The notes beneath the pieces are model-generated. The model saw only the letters and a list, made by a program, of their open reading frames with translations. It had not been told where the DNA came from and did not search any database. The position numbers and the translations under genes are program-made. From positions 62,001 to 126,000 of the forward strand of contig DATMXP010000014.1 of assembly GCA_035561515.1 (NCBI GenBank): a stretch of DNA of 64,000 bases, in the 5' to 3' direction. Position 1 is the first letter of the stretch. Each line of letters opens with the position of its first letter. Positions 51,944 through 60,010 of the stretch are shown here, one piece after another. Source of the stretch: Terriglobales bacterium (GTDB taxonomy: Bacteria; Acidobacteriota; Terriglobia; Terriglobales; Acidobacteriaceae).

Positions 51944-52165
51944 ATGAACACCGCGATTTCAGCAGCGATACAGCAGATGGCGAGCCGGGTGGCCTTGGTA
52001 GGCCACGGCGCACGGACTGCATGGACGCTGGCGAGCGCGGTGATTGCGGTAGTAGCGGGAATTTCGACTTTGAACATGGCTGTCGCCGATATCGGCATGG
52101 CGACGCTGAACGAGATCGCCTCCCCCTGGGTACAACAGATCGCCCGGCTAACACGCCAGGCTTAG
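51944..52165 (+). CDS. Small hydrophobic hypothetical protein
   Basis: A 73-residue protein rich in Ala, Ile and Val with one long hydrophobic segment (about residues 25-52). The ATG at 51944 has only a weak upstream purine stretch. A hairpin terminator at 52202 supports a transcription unit ending here. No family recognised. Confidence 0.4.
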   Translation: MNTAISAAIQQMASRVALVGHGARTAWTLASAVIAVVAGISTLNMAVADIGMATLNEIASPWVQQIARLTRQA

Positions 52166-52201
52166 AACGGGGTTGGGGCGTCGGAAGTATCGATGGCGCT
52201 C

Positions 52202-52225
52202 AGGGCACGGATGAAACCGTGCCCT
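52202..52225 (+). terminator. Rho-independent terminator
   Basis: Perfect 9-bp stem AGGGCACGG (52202-52210) / CCGTGCCCT (52217-52225), loop ATGAAA, then TTAATTTT. It ends the small hydrophobic gene. The rest of the 52166-52548 gap holds the promoter of the sigma-factor operon and no further gene. Confidence 0.85.
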
Positions 52226-52339
52226 TTAATTTTGCGGGAATTTTGGGAGTTCCAATCCGGGAATCGGGTAAGTCCTACCTTTTCAACTGCTTACATTTGA
52301 TCACAGGTTTTTGAATTTTCGTCCCAGAGCGGCGGGTCC

Positions 52340-52345
52340 TATAAT
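52340..52345 (+). promoter_or_regulatory. Candidate -10 box of the sigma-factor operon
   Basis: A perfect TATAAT about 200 bases upstream of the chosen sigma-factor start. The -35 region is weak (TTTTCG at 52316-52321 would give an 18-base spacer). CCGTCTAAG, reminiscent of an ECF-type -10, lies at 52368-52376, but no GGAACT-like -35 partner is seen. Confidence 0.35.
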
Positions 52346-52548
52346 TGCTCACCCTTCGACTGCCAGCCCGTCTAAGTCGTTGCAAGCCAGAGAGCTAGTG
52401 GCTCTGGCGAGCGGCCCGAATCCAGCAGAGGGAACGACAGAAGACAGGTGAACGCAAGATGCCGGCCGAGTCAATGACATGGTCGTTTGCGGTTGGCGGC
52501 GCGAAGAGAATGGAGCGCAGTGATGCGGCTTCACCAAGTCGGGGGCGA

Positions 52549-53145
52549 ATGGCAGGGCAGACACAAGGTCGCGTAGACGACACGAACCTGATCCGAGAGG
52601 CGCAGAAGGGAAACCATCGCGCATTCGAGGAATTGATCCGGCAATACGACTCGGCAGTGTTGCGACTGGCGTTGCACCTGACGGGATCGCCGGATGACGC
52701 CCAGGACATATACCAGGAAGCGTTCCTGAAGGCTTACAAGAGCGTCGGCAATTTCCGGTTCGAGTGTTCGTTCTACACGTGGCTATACAGGATTGTTACG
52801 AATCTTTGTCTCGACCACCTGCGCAAGAGGCAGGTGCGCAAGGAGGATTCGGCAATTGTGAGCGACGGCGATGGCGAGGAGTACAGCCTGCTGGACCAGG
52901 TATCCGACGATCGCGCCGCACACAATCCCGAGCACGACCTGATGCGCAAAGAGCTGGGACGCAAGATCGGGAAGGCGCTCACAAGACTGACCGAAAGAGA
53001 GCGCATGGTTTTTGAGTTGAAGCACTACCAGGGATTAAAGCTGCGAACCATCGGCGAGATGTTGAGCACGACGGAAGAGACAGCGAAGAACACGTTGTTC
53101 CGGGCCACGCAAAAGCTGCGGCTCGCTCTGGCGGAGATGAGGTAG
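52549..53145 (+). CDS. ECF-type RNA polymerase sigma factor (RpoE-like)
   Basis: A 198-residue extracytoplasmic-function sigma factor. Region 2 is clear (FEELIRQYDSAVLRLALHLTG, DAQDIYQEAFLKAYKSVGNF, FYTWLYRIVTNLCLDHLRKR) and region 4 is clear (LTRLTERERMVFELKHYQGLKL, IGEMLSTTEETAKNTLFRA). A 52459 start would add 30 residues without family character; 52549 (MAGQTQGRVDDTNLI) has GGGGG upstream. It is first in an operon with its putative anti-sigma factor six bases downstream, so release from that factor under envelope stress is the likely control. Confidence 0.92.
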   Translation: MAGQTQGRVDDTNLIREAQKGNHRAFEELIRQYDSAVLRLALHLTGSPDDAQDIYQEAFLKAYKSVGNFRFECSFYTWLYRIVTNLCLDHLRKRQVRKEDSAIVSDGDGEEYSLLDQVSDDRAAHNPEHDLMRKELGRKIGKALTRLTERERMVFELKHYQGLKLRTIGEMLSTTEETAKNTLFRATQKLRLALAEMR

Positions 53146-53151
53146 GGAAGT

Positions 53152-54093
53152 ATGAACTGTCAATGGGTCAAAGAAAACACGTTCCTGTACGCCTATGACG
53201 AACTAAGCGACGATTTGCGCTTCGAGTTCGAGCAGCATGTGAACCGCTGCGCCGATTGCGCGAACGAAGTGAAGGCGCTGAACGGCTTGCGAGCTGCCAT
53301 GGATGCGGCACCGGTGCTGGAGCCTTCGGCGAGCTTGCTGGCGTCCGCACGTATGCGTCTGCAGGAACAGTTGGAAATCGCAGAGCAGGAGCGCGGATGG
53401 AAGCGCTGGTTCTATGACCCGTTTGCGATGCTGGGCCAGATGAAGTTTTCGCCGGCACTGGCGGCGGTGATCCTGATGGTCGGGTTTGTCGGCGGCGGAG
53501 CAGTCACGTGGAAGATGGCGCACAGGCCGGGAGTTGGCGGTGGTGGCGTTAATGCTCCGGTGCAGGAACAGCCGACCGCGATGTCGATTGCGGGCATTCG
53601 TGAAATCCAGCAGGATCCGACGACTAACAAAGTTTCCATCAAGTACGACACGCTTCAGCCGCAGACCGTGGAAGGCAACATCAACGATCAGCGAATCCAG
53701 CAACTGCTTCTCTACGCCGCACGGAATAACAACAACTCGGGTATCCGGCTGAACTCGATCAGCGCGCTGACGCAGCAGCCGGAGGACAGCAAGATTCGCG
53801 AGGCGTTGATTGCATCGCTGCGGTTTGATTCGAATCCAGGCGTTCGTTTGAAGACGTTGGAAGCACTGGGACCGTATGTGAAGGACGACCAGGTGATCCG
53901 CAACGCGATGGTGGAAGCGTTGCTGCACGACACGAATCCAGGGGTTCGCTCGCTGGCGCTCCAGATGTTGCAGCCGGTGAAGGGCGACAGCACGGTACGG
54001 ATGACGTTGCAGTTCTTGTCGGAGAAAGACAAAGACCAGGCGATACGGCGGCAGTCGCGGGCGATGTTGGCAACTTTGCCGCAAATTTATTGA
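53152..54093 (+). CDS. Anti-sigma factor with zinc-binding N terminus and periplasmic HEAT repeats
   Basis: A 313-residue membrane protein. N-terminal ZAS-like domain with His29-x3-Cys33-x2-Cys36 (EQHVNRCADC), one transmembrane helix (about residues 102-120), a Gly-rich link, and a periplasmic region (about 175-310) of HEAT-like repeats (NNSGIRLNSISAL, SNPGVRLKTLEALGPYV, TNPGVRSLALQML). The first part should hold the sigma factor at the membrane; the repeats may sense a ligand or partner. HEAT repeats on an anti-sigma factor are unusual to my knowledge. Six bases after the sigma-factor gene. Confidence 0.85.
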   Translation: MNCQWVKENTFLYAYDELSDDLRFEFEQHVNRCADCANEVKALNGLRAAMDAAPVLEPSASLLASARMRLQEQLEIAEQERGWKRWFYDPFAMLGQMKFSPALAAVILMVGFVGGGAVTWKMAHRPGVGGGGVNAPVQEQPTAMSIAGIREIQQDPTTNKVSIKYDTLQPQTVEGNINDQRIQQLLLYAARNNNNSGIRLNSISALTQQPEDSKIREALIASLRFDSNPGVRLKTLEALGPYVKDDQVIRNAMVEALLHDTNPGVRSLALQMLQPVKGDSTVRMTLQFLSEKDKDQAIRRQSRAMLATLPQIY

Positions 54094-54148
54094 TACGGGA
54101 CAGCCATTTTAGAGTAGGCCGACTCGGGGCGAGTCAGGAGAAACGAAG

Positions 54149-55348
54149 TTGAAACGCAGACTACAAATCGCGACGGTGTTGGTGATGGCGGTGATGATCA
54201 CCCTGCCCATGCTGGCGCAAAACTCGCGGGTGTACCGCGAAGGCAATGCGTGGGTGGAGGAGATCACCGGTACATTGCCGCATGCAAGGAATCTGAAAGT
54301 CGTCACTGAGCTTGGCTCGGTCAACGTCAACGGCGGGAGCGGGGCGGAAGTTCGATACACCATCAAGAAGCGCTCTTATGTGACATCGGAACAGGATGCT
54401 CGCCAGGCGTTCCAGCAGTTCCAGGTGTCGGCTTCGAAGCGCGCCGATTTCGCGGTATTCCAGGGGAGTGTTGAAGGTGGACGCGTCCGCAGGTTCAACG
54501 CTGAGTTCAGCCTCGTAGTTCCGCGTGACCTGGCGCTGGTGAAGTTGAGCAGCGACGGTGGGAGCATCAACGTTCGCGGGATCGGCGGGAGAGTGGAAGC
54601 TGAGACGGGCGGCGGATCGGTGCAACTGGACGACATCGGCGGATTCGCGATCGCTGAGACGGGCGGTGGTTCGATTGAAGTCGGCCGCTCGAATGGAGAG
54701 CTGAAGCTCACCACTGGCGGCGGCAATATCAAGGTCGTCTCCGCCAAGGGCCGCGTGGCGGCCAGTAGTGGCGGCGGAAAAGTATGGGTCGGTAAGGCTT
54801 CGGCGGTTGCGGTCGAGACCGGCGGCGGGTCAGTAGATGTGCAGAGCTGCAATGGTGAGACCAGCGTGGAAACCGGCGGCGGTACTATCGACCTGGGAAC
54901 GATCAATGGTCCAGTAACGATGGAGACGGGCGGGGGATCGATTCGGTTAGCTGGCGCGACGGGGCCGGTCAAGGTAAGTACGGGCGGCGGAAACCTTGAG
55001 CTCTACAAGCTTATGCAGGGAGCGAAGGCTTCGACGGGAGCAGGTTCGATTACTGCCGAATTCTCAGGTACTCCGTCTAACGCACAGGGATATTCGTTGC
55101 TGGAAACTTCTGCGGGCGACGTGGTGGTCTACGTTTCTCCGCAGGCAAAGCTGAACGTAAAGGCCGTGATCCAGACGGCATTCGGACACAAGATTTCCTC
55201 GGACTTCCCCGAGTTAAAGGTCACCACCGAGGGCGGCGATTGGGGCCCAAAGACGGTGTACGCGGAAGGCGGCTTGAACGGCGGAGGACCGCTGCTCAAG
55301 GTGCGGACGACGATCGGAAATATCTACATCCGCAGAGCAAGACAGTAA
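54149..55348 (+). CDS. DUF4097 beta-helix-like secreted protein
   Basis: A 399-residue exported protein with signal peptide (about residues 1-24, ending MLAQ) and a DUF4097-type repeated beta-strand region. About nine 18-residue turns of the form ETGGGSIxLxxxxGxVxV appear between residues 130 and 310, consistent with a right-handed beta-helix. Function of the family is unknown; it often sits beside anti-sigma or PDZ genes. Third gene of the sigma-factor operon. Confidence 0.82.
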   Translation: MKRRLQIATVLVMAVMITLPMLAQNSRVYREGNAWVEEITGTLPHARNLKVVTELGSVNVNGGSGAEVRYTIKKRSYVTSEQDARQAFQQFQVSASKRADFAVFQGSVEGGRVRRFNAEFSLVVPRDLALVKLSSDGGSINVRGIGGRVEAETGGGSVQLDDIGGFAIAETGGGSIEVGRSNGELKLTTGGGNIKVVSAKGRVAASSGGGKVWVGKASAVAVETGGGSVDVQSCNGETSVETGGGTIDLGTINGPVTMETGGGSIRLAGATGPVKVSTGGGNLELYKLMQGAKASTGAGSITAEFSGTPSNAQGYSLLETSAGDVVVYVSPQAKLNVKAVIQTAFGHKISSDFPELKVTTEGGDWGPKTVYAEGGLNGGGPLLKVRTTIGNIYIRRARQ

Positions 55349-55376
55349 GGGGCTACTTCAAATCAGGAACAAGGTC

Positions 55377-56552
55377 ATGCGTAAAGCGAGCCTAATTTTC
55401 GTAACTGTTATCGTAATCTCGGCATTAGCGGTCGCCCAATCGACGCCGCCGACACCACCAACGCCGCCGACTGCGGCCACTCCCGAAGTGCCACAGACTC
55501 CGGATGTGAAGCCACCGAGAGCCCCTCGCGCGCCACGGGCACCCCGAGCGCCGAGAGCGCCACACAGTGTCAACCGGGGTTCGTATCTCGGTGTTGACAC
55601 CAAAGACGTGACGCCTGAACGGACGGGCGCACTGAAGTTAAAGAGCGACAAGGGCGTCGAGATCGTGATGGTAGATTCCGACGCTCCGGCCGGAAAAGCA
55701 GGATTAAAGGAGCACGACGTCGTCCTGAGTTTCAACGGCAAGAGGGTTGAGGACGTGGTGCAACTCCGGCAGATGATCCGCGACACGGCCCCGGGAACGA
55801 AAGTGAGCCTGGGAATCAGCCGCGATGGCCAGCAGATGAACGTGCCCGTCGAACTGGCATCGAGAACCAGCATGTGGTCGGGCGAAATGATCCGGATTCC
55901 GAAGATCGACATTCCTCCGATGCCCGAGATCGAAGTTCCTTCCTTCGCGATGCTCCAGTATTCGCGCCGGAATGGGTTAATGGTCGAAAACCTGACGCGT
56001 CAACTGGGTGAATTCTTCGGAGCGAAAGAAGGCAAAGGCGTGCTGGTCCGTTCGGTGGAGAAGAACAGTCCAGCGGAATCGGCCGGCTTTAAAGCAGGAG
56101 ATGTGATCATCCGCGTTGGCAGCGAACCGGTGGAGAATATGGCGGACTGGAACCAGATCATGCGCCAGCAGCAGGCAGGCAAGGTCCCAGTCACGGTGAT
56201 TCGTGAGAAGCGCGAATCAACTTTCACACTAGCCATGCCGGAGCGTCGCGGCAATCGGTCTCTGAAAGACGGGTTCGATTTGGACGGGGATAACGTCGTC
56301 ATTGCCGACCTGAATCCGCATTGGCGTGAAGACTGGGAAAAGGTCCGGACGGAGCTCAACAAGAAGCTGAACGACAAGAAGTTCCAGATGGAACTGCAGA
56401 AGGACCTGAGAAAGTCGCTGGAGAAGAGTCAGAAAGAGGTCCAGAAGCAGATGGAAGAGGCACGCAAGGCGATGAGTAAGGCGATGAAGGACCTGGAAGA
56501 CCAGCGAATCACTATCGACTTCGACGACGACATTCACGACGACAAGAACTAA
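55377..56552 (+). CDS. Secreted double-PDZ protein without protease domain
   Basis: A 391-residue protein: signal peptide (residues 1-20), a Thr/Pro-rich region then five APR tripeptides (near residues 45-60), PDZ 1 (about 66-160, GSYLGVDTKDV, DAPAGKAGLKEHDVVLSFNGK), PDZ 2 (about 190-285, GKGVLVRSVEKNSPAESAGFKAGDVI) and a charged coiled-coil tail (about 310-385, MELQKDLRKSLEKSQKEVQ). No trypsin-like or other catalytic domain is present, so it probably binds C-terminal tails of envelope proteins. Last gene of the sigma-factor operon, terminator behind it. Confidence 0.85.
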   Translation: MRKASLIFVTVIVISALAVAQSTPPTPPTPPTAATPEVPQTPDVKPPRAPRAPRAPRAPRAPHSVNRGSYLGVDTKDVTPERTGALKLKSDKGVEIVMVDSDAPAGKAGLKEHDVVLSFNGKRVEDVVQLRQMIRDTAPGTKVSLGISRDGQQMNVPVELASRTSMWSGEMIRIPKIDIPPMPEIEVPSFAMLQYSRRNGLMVENLTRQLGEFFGAKEGKGVLVRSVEKNSPAESAGFKAGDVIIRVGSEPVENMADWNQIMRQQQAGKVPVTVIREKRESTFTLAMPERRGNRSLKDGFDLDGDNVVIADLNPHWREDWEKVRTELNKKLNDKKFQMELQKDLRKSLEKSQKEVQKQMEEARKAMSKAMKDLEDQRITIDFDDDIHDDKN

Positions 56553-56571
56553 CCTCCTGTCACTGTGACCA

Positions 56572-56594
56572 AGGCGCGCTCCCCCAGCGCGCCT
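56572..56594 (+). terminator. Rho-independent terminator of the sigma-factor operon
   Basis: Perfect 9-bp stem AGGCGCGCT (56572-56580) / AGCGCGCCT (56586-56594) with a CCCCC loop, then TTTTGATTT. Confidence 0.9.
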
Positions 56595-56651
56595 TTTTGA
56601 TTTCCTACCGAATGAATCGTTGAGGCATTCCATCAAGTAAACTGGGGCTTA

Positions 56652-58019
56652 GTGTCCCTGGGCGAACAACTCGACTTCACCTTTCAGCCGATGCGACGCA
56701 TCTTTACCGTGCGTGACCTGGTCTCGGCGATCCGCACGCAGTTGGAGCGCGAGTATACCGACGTGTGGGTGGAGGGAGAGATTTCCAATTACCGCTCGGC
56801 AGAGTCGGGCCACCTGTATTTCACTCTGAAAGATGATGCCTCGCAGTTGCGGGTGGTGATCTGGCGTACGCAGGCCCGACTTCTTCGCTTCAAGCCGGAG
56901 AACGGATTGCAGGTGATCGCTCGCGGTCGCGTGACGGTCTACGATCAGCGCGGGGAACTTCAGCTTTCCGCCGATTACCTCGAGCCGAAAGGTGCGGGCG
57001 CACTGCAGATCGCGTTCGAGCAACTGAAGGCGAAACTCGCGGCGGAAGGACTCTTCGATCGCTCGAGAAAGAAAGCGATTCCGCGCCTTCCGAGAAGGAT
57101 CGGCATTGTAACTTCCCCTCGCGGAGCCGCATTGCAGGACATGCTCAACATCCTGCGCCGTCGGCATGAAGATGTCGGTATATTGATTTACCCGGCGCAA
57201 GTGCAGGGAGATGCGGCAGCCCTGGAAGTTGCGACAGGTGTGAAGTACTTCAACCGGGCAAAGAACGTGGATGTCATTGTGCTGGCGCGGGGCGGAGGGT
57301 CGCTTGAAGATTTGATGGCCTTCAACGACGAAGGCCTGGCACGGACGATTGCCGCGTCGGAGATTCCGGTGATTTCCGCCGTCGGCCATGAGACCGACTT
57401 TACGATCGCAGACTTTGTTGCCGACATGCGCGCGCCAACTCCTTCAGCGGCTGCGGAGTTGGTGATTGAATCGAAACGCCTGCTGGAAGAGCAGGTCGCG
57501 ACACTTAGGCGAAGGCTGGCGCGAGGTGCGCAATATCAACTGCAGCAGCTTCGACTGCGACTGACGCAACTGGCTCAACACGGGGCGTTTGCCAGTATGC
57601 GCGAGGCGATTCGCCGGCGCGATCAGCGGGTGGATGAGCTTAGGTATCGCCTGGCCCAGGCAGAGAGAAAGTTGATTCTTGCCCGGATGCGGCGCCTCGA
57701 TGTGGCATCCACGCGTCTGCGCCATCTGGACCTGCGTCTGCGGCTGAACTACTTCCATAAGCAACTCGATACGCATGCGTCGGGAATGACGTCAGCGGTG
57801 CGCAACCTGCTGGCTCGCCGGAGGGCGACACTGGAGCATTTGACTGCGCAACTGAAGGCGCTTTCTCCTACGAACATCCTGGAGCGTGGCTATGCTTTGG
57901 TCTTCGATGCCGAAGGCAAGCTGGTGAAGAATGCCGCGCAGGTCCAACCCGGACAGGACATCAGCGCACAGGTCGCAGACGGGAAGATCACTGCAACGGT
58001 GAAGCGGACCGAAAACTAA
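56652..58019 (+). CDS. xseA: Exodeoxyribonuclease VII large subunit XseA
   Basis: Catalytic subunit of exonuclease VII, which degrades single-stranded DNA from both ends. The 455-residue protein has the OB-fold N terminus (VWVEGEISNYRSAESGHLYFTLKD), the core (IGIVTSPRGAALQDMLNIL, VIVLARGGGSLEDL, ISAVGHETDFTIADFVAD) with the conserved Asp and His, and a long coiled-coil C-terminal region ending in ERGYALVFDAEG. The start is GTG at 56652. No xseB small-subunit gene follows; the next gene is on the other strand and overlaps by four bases, so the partner must be elsewhere. Confidence 0.95.
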   Translation: MSLGEQLDFTFQPMRRIFTVRDLVSAIRTQLEREYTDVWVEGEISNYRSAESGHLYFTLKDDASQLRVVIWRTQARLLRFKPENGLQVIARGRVTVYDQRGELQLSADYLEPKGAGALQIAFEQLKAKLAAEGLFDRSRKKAIPRLPRRIGIVTSPRGAALQDMLNILRRRHEDVGILIYPAQVQGDAAALEVATGVKYFNRAKNVDVIVLARGGGSLEDLMAFNDEGLARTIAASEIPVISAVGHETDFTIADFVADMRAPTPSAAAELVIESKRLLEEQVATLRRRLARGAQYQLQQLRLRLTQLAQHGAFASMREAIRRRDQRVDELRYRLAQAERKLILARMRRLDVASTRLRHLDLRLRLNYFHKQLDTHASGMTSAVRNLLARRRATLEHLTAQLKALSPTNILERGYALVFDAEGKLVKNAAQVQPGQDISAQVADGKITATVKRTEN

Positions 58020-58897
58020 TCGGCCGTTGGATGAGGTCCCGTGAATTCAGAGCAGCATGGCTTCTCTGCTGGAGTGAATTCCATAAACTCGATCCGAACA
58101 TCATCTGGATCCCAAACATTGAGCTGACGTTTGCCGTCGCGTCCAAGTTGCGTATGCTCGGCTTTTGTCGGCTCCCATCCTGATTTTGCGAGACCCTTGG
58201 CTGCATCATTGATGTCGGCGATGCCGAGCGAGTAATGATTCATGATGCCCAGCAAGTGGTGATCGGCGTTGGGTTTTACATCCAACATGTACTCCATCCA
58301 GTCGGTGCCCTCCGGAACCTGGGACGAAACCCAAATCGGATGGTCCTCGGTCCATCCGCCGTACCAGTAAGGACGGAAGCCGAGGATCTCGCGGTAGAGG
58401 CGGTCCATTACTCCACGGTCGTTGACGACAAAGCCAACGTGAATCATGCGATGGGAGATGTCGCCCCGTTTGTCACTGAGCTTGCCCGGCTGCAGAAACA
58501 CAACACGGTGCCCTTCGGCATCCGTGATCTCGAACTCCTGGCTTCCGTCGGAGTTCTTCTGCACAGTCTTCGGAACACTGATCTTCTTCACCTCGAGATA
58601 GCGGCGAAGTCCTTCTGCATCGGCGGTCTTGAAGCCGATGACTTCCATGCCATTGTTGCGGCCGTCAGCCTTGATGACCTGAACGTACTGGTCTTTGCCG
58701 ACCTGGTATTGACGGCAGTCCTTGATCACGCAGGGAACTTCAGGAAGGCGAAGCCGTTCGGTATAGAACTTGTGCGATGCGTTTACGTCTTTGGCGAGGA
58801 TGCGAACAAGAGCAATGCCGGTGATGGCGGGACGCTTGAGTTCTTCCGCAAAACTAATGGTGCTTATGACCACGAGAAGAGCTGCGAGTAGTTTCAT
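58016..58897 (-). CDS. Secreted VOC (glyoxalase/dioxygenase-fold) family protein
   Basis: A 293-residue protein with signal peptide MKLLAALLVVISTISFAEE and two vicinal-oxygen-chelate modules (about residues 26-145, GIALVRILAKDVNASHKFYTE; and 150-275, HRMIHVGFVVNDRGVMDRLYREILGF). His and Glu pairs typical of metal ligands occur in both halves, but the class (glyoxalase, dioxygenase or resistance) is not clear. The 58897 start is favoured over 58903 because AGGAG sits eight bases ahead. Export of a VOC protein is uncommon. Eleven bases downstream of the oxidoreductase start-to-stop order, so probably cotranscribed with it. Confidence 0.75.
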   Translation of the reverse strand: MKLLAALLVVISTISFAEELKRPAITGIALVRILAKDVNASHKFYTERLRLPEVPCVIKDCRQYQVGKDQYVQVIKADGRNNGMEVIGFKTADAEGLRRYLEVKKISVPKTVQKNSDGSQEFEITDAEGHRVVFLQPGKLSDKRGDISHRMIHVGFVVNDRGVMDRLYREILGFRPYWYGGWTEDHPIWVSSQVPEGTDWMEYMLDVKPNADHHLLGIMNHYSLGIADINDAAKGLAKSGWEPTKAEHTQLGRDGKRQLNVWDPDDVRIEFMEFTPAEKPCCSEFTGPHPTAD

Positions 58898-58908
58898 CCT
58901 CATGTCTC

Positions 58909-59934
58909 CTATGAAGGCCAGTCGAGCGTTCGGCGTTGGGCGCTGCTTTCGATGGCGAGCTCCATCGCACGCATCACGTTGAGAGCTTGCTCGGGCGTGA
59001 CGGCGATTTTGGCTTTGCCGAGTATGGCGTCGCGAACATTTTCGTAGTAGCCGCGATAGTTCCCCGGAACCGTGGGGATGGTTTTGACTCCATCGGCGAT
59101 GGTAAGTTTGCCCCACGAGGCTTCTGGTTCCGTGCCCCAACCTTGTTGCGTGGGGTGGCCGCCCGCTTTCATCGCGTCTTCCTGCGGATCGAGCCCGTAC
59201 TTGGTGTATGTGCCGGTGGTACCGCAGATCCAGTAGCGCGGACCGGGCGCCGCGGTAACCGGAGAGGCACGCAGCAATGCGCGCAGCCGCGGATAATGAA
59301 AGGTGATGTCGAAAGCATCGTCAACAACGCTGCCATCCCGCTCTTTGCGGAGATCCGCAGTGATAGCTTGAGGCGTCCCGAAAAGCACGAGTGCCTGGTC
59401 GATGAGATGCGGCGCAAGATCGAAAAGCAGGCCCATACCGGGCACAGGCTTTTCGTGCCACGTGCCACGGAGATTCGGACGAAAGCGGTCGAAGTGCGTT
59501 TCGAAGATGACGATGCGCCCGAGTGAGCCGTCGGCGATGATCTTCTTCACTGTCTTGAAATCGCCATCCCAGCGGCGATTCTGGAAGACAGTGATGATGC
59601 GTTGCTGCTTCTTCGCAAGCGCAACCAGTTCTTCGGCTTCCTTCAGTGTGGGCGTGAAGGGCTTGTCGACGACGACATGGCGTCCGGCCTCGAGGCACTG
59701 GCACGCGATGGAATAGTGCGAGTCGTTGGGCGTGGCGACGACGACGAGTTGGATGTCTTTATCGGCGAGCAATTCGTCCACGGTTCGAACAAAATGGACA
59801 GAGCTGTAAGCAGGATCAGGCTCTCCGCTGCGACGCATGATAGCCGCGAGCTGAAATCCTTCCACGAGCTGAATGAATGGGGCGTGAAAGACTCTGCCCG
59901 CGAGTCCGAAACCGACGACACCAACCTTTATCAT
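58909..59934 (-). CDS. Gfo/Idh/MocA family oxidoreductase
   Basis: A 341-residue NAD(P)-dependent oxidoreductase: Rossmann domain with GVVGFGLAGRVFHAPF, VVVATPNDSHYSIA and the DKP variant (VVVDKPFTPT) of the EKP motif, then a C-terminal alpha/beta domain (MGLLFDLAPHLIDQALVLFG) with the HLIDQ substrate-site region. It resembles YvaA/IolW-type sugar or inositol dehydrogenases. The gene is divergent from polA with a 76-base gap, and the secreted VOC gene follows 11 bases later. Confidence 0.9.
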   Translation of the reverse strand: MIKVGVVGFGLAGRVFHAPFIQLVEGFQLAAIMRRSGEPDPAYSSVHFVRTVDELLADKDIQLVVVATPNDSHYSIACQCLEAGRHVVVDKPFTPTLKEAEELVALAKKQQRIITVFQNRRWDGDFKTVKKIIADGSLGRIVIFETHFDRFRPNLRGTWHEKPVPGMGLLFDLAPHLIDQALVLFGTPQAITADLRKERDGSVVDDAFDITFHYPRLRALLRASPVTAAPGPRYWICGTTGTYTKYGLDPQEDAMKAGGHPTQQGWGTEPEASWGKLTIADGVKTIPTVPGNYRGYYENVRDAILGKAKIAVTPEQALNVMRAMELAIESSAQRRTLDWPS

Positions 59935-60010
59935 GAGCGCCTTCCTGCGCTGGCATTTTACAGGACACTGATCCTGCGCGGGTCCGGTTCCAACTGGTAG
60001 ACTTTTCCGG

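Noticed and set aside
58016-58300. xseB small subunit after xseA
   Set aside because: The sequence after xseA belongs to a VOC gene on the other strand; no 60-90 residue XseB-like frame is present.
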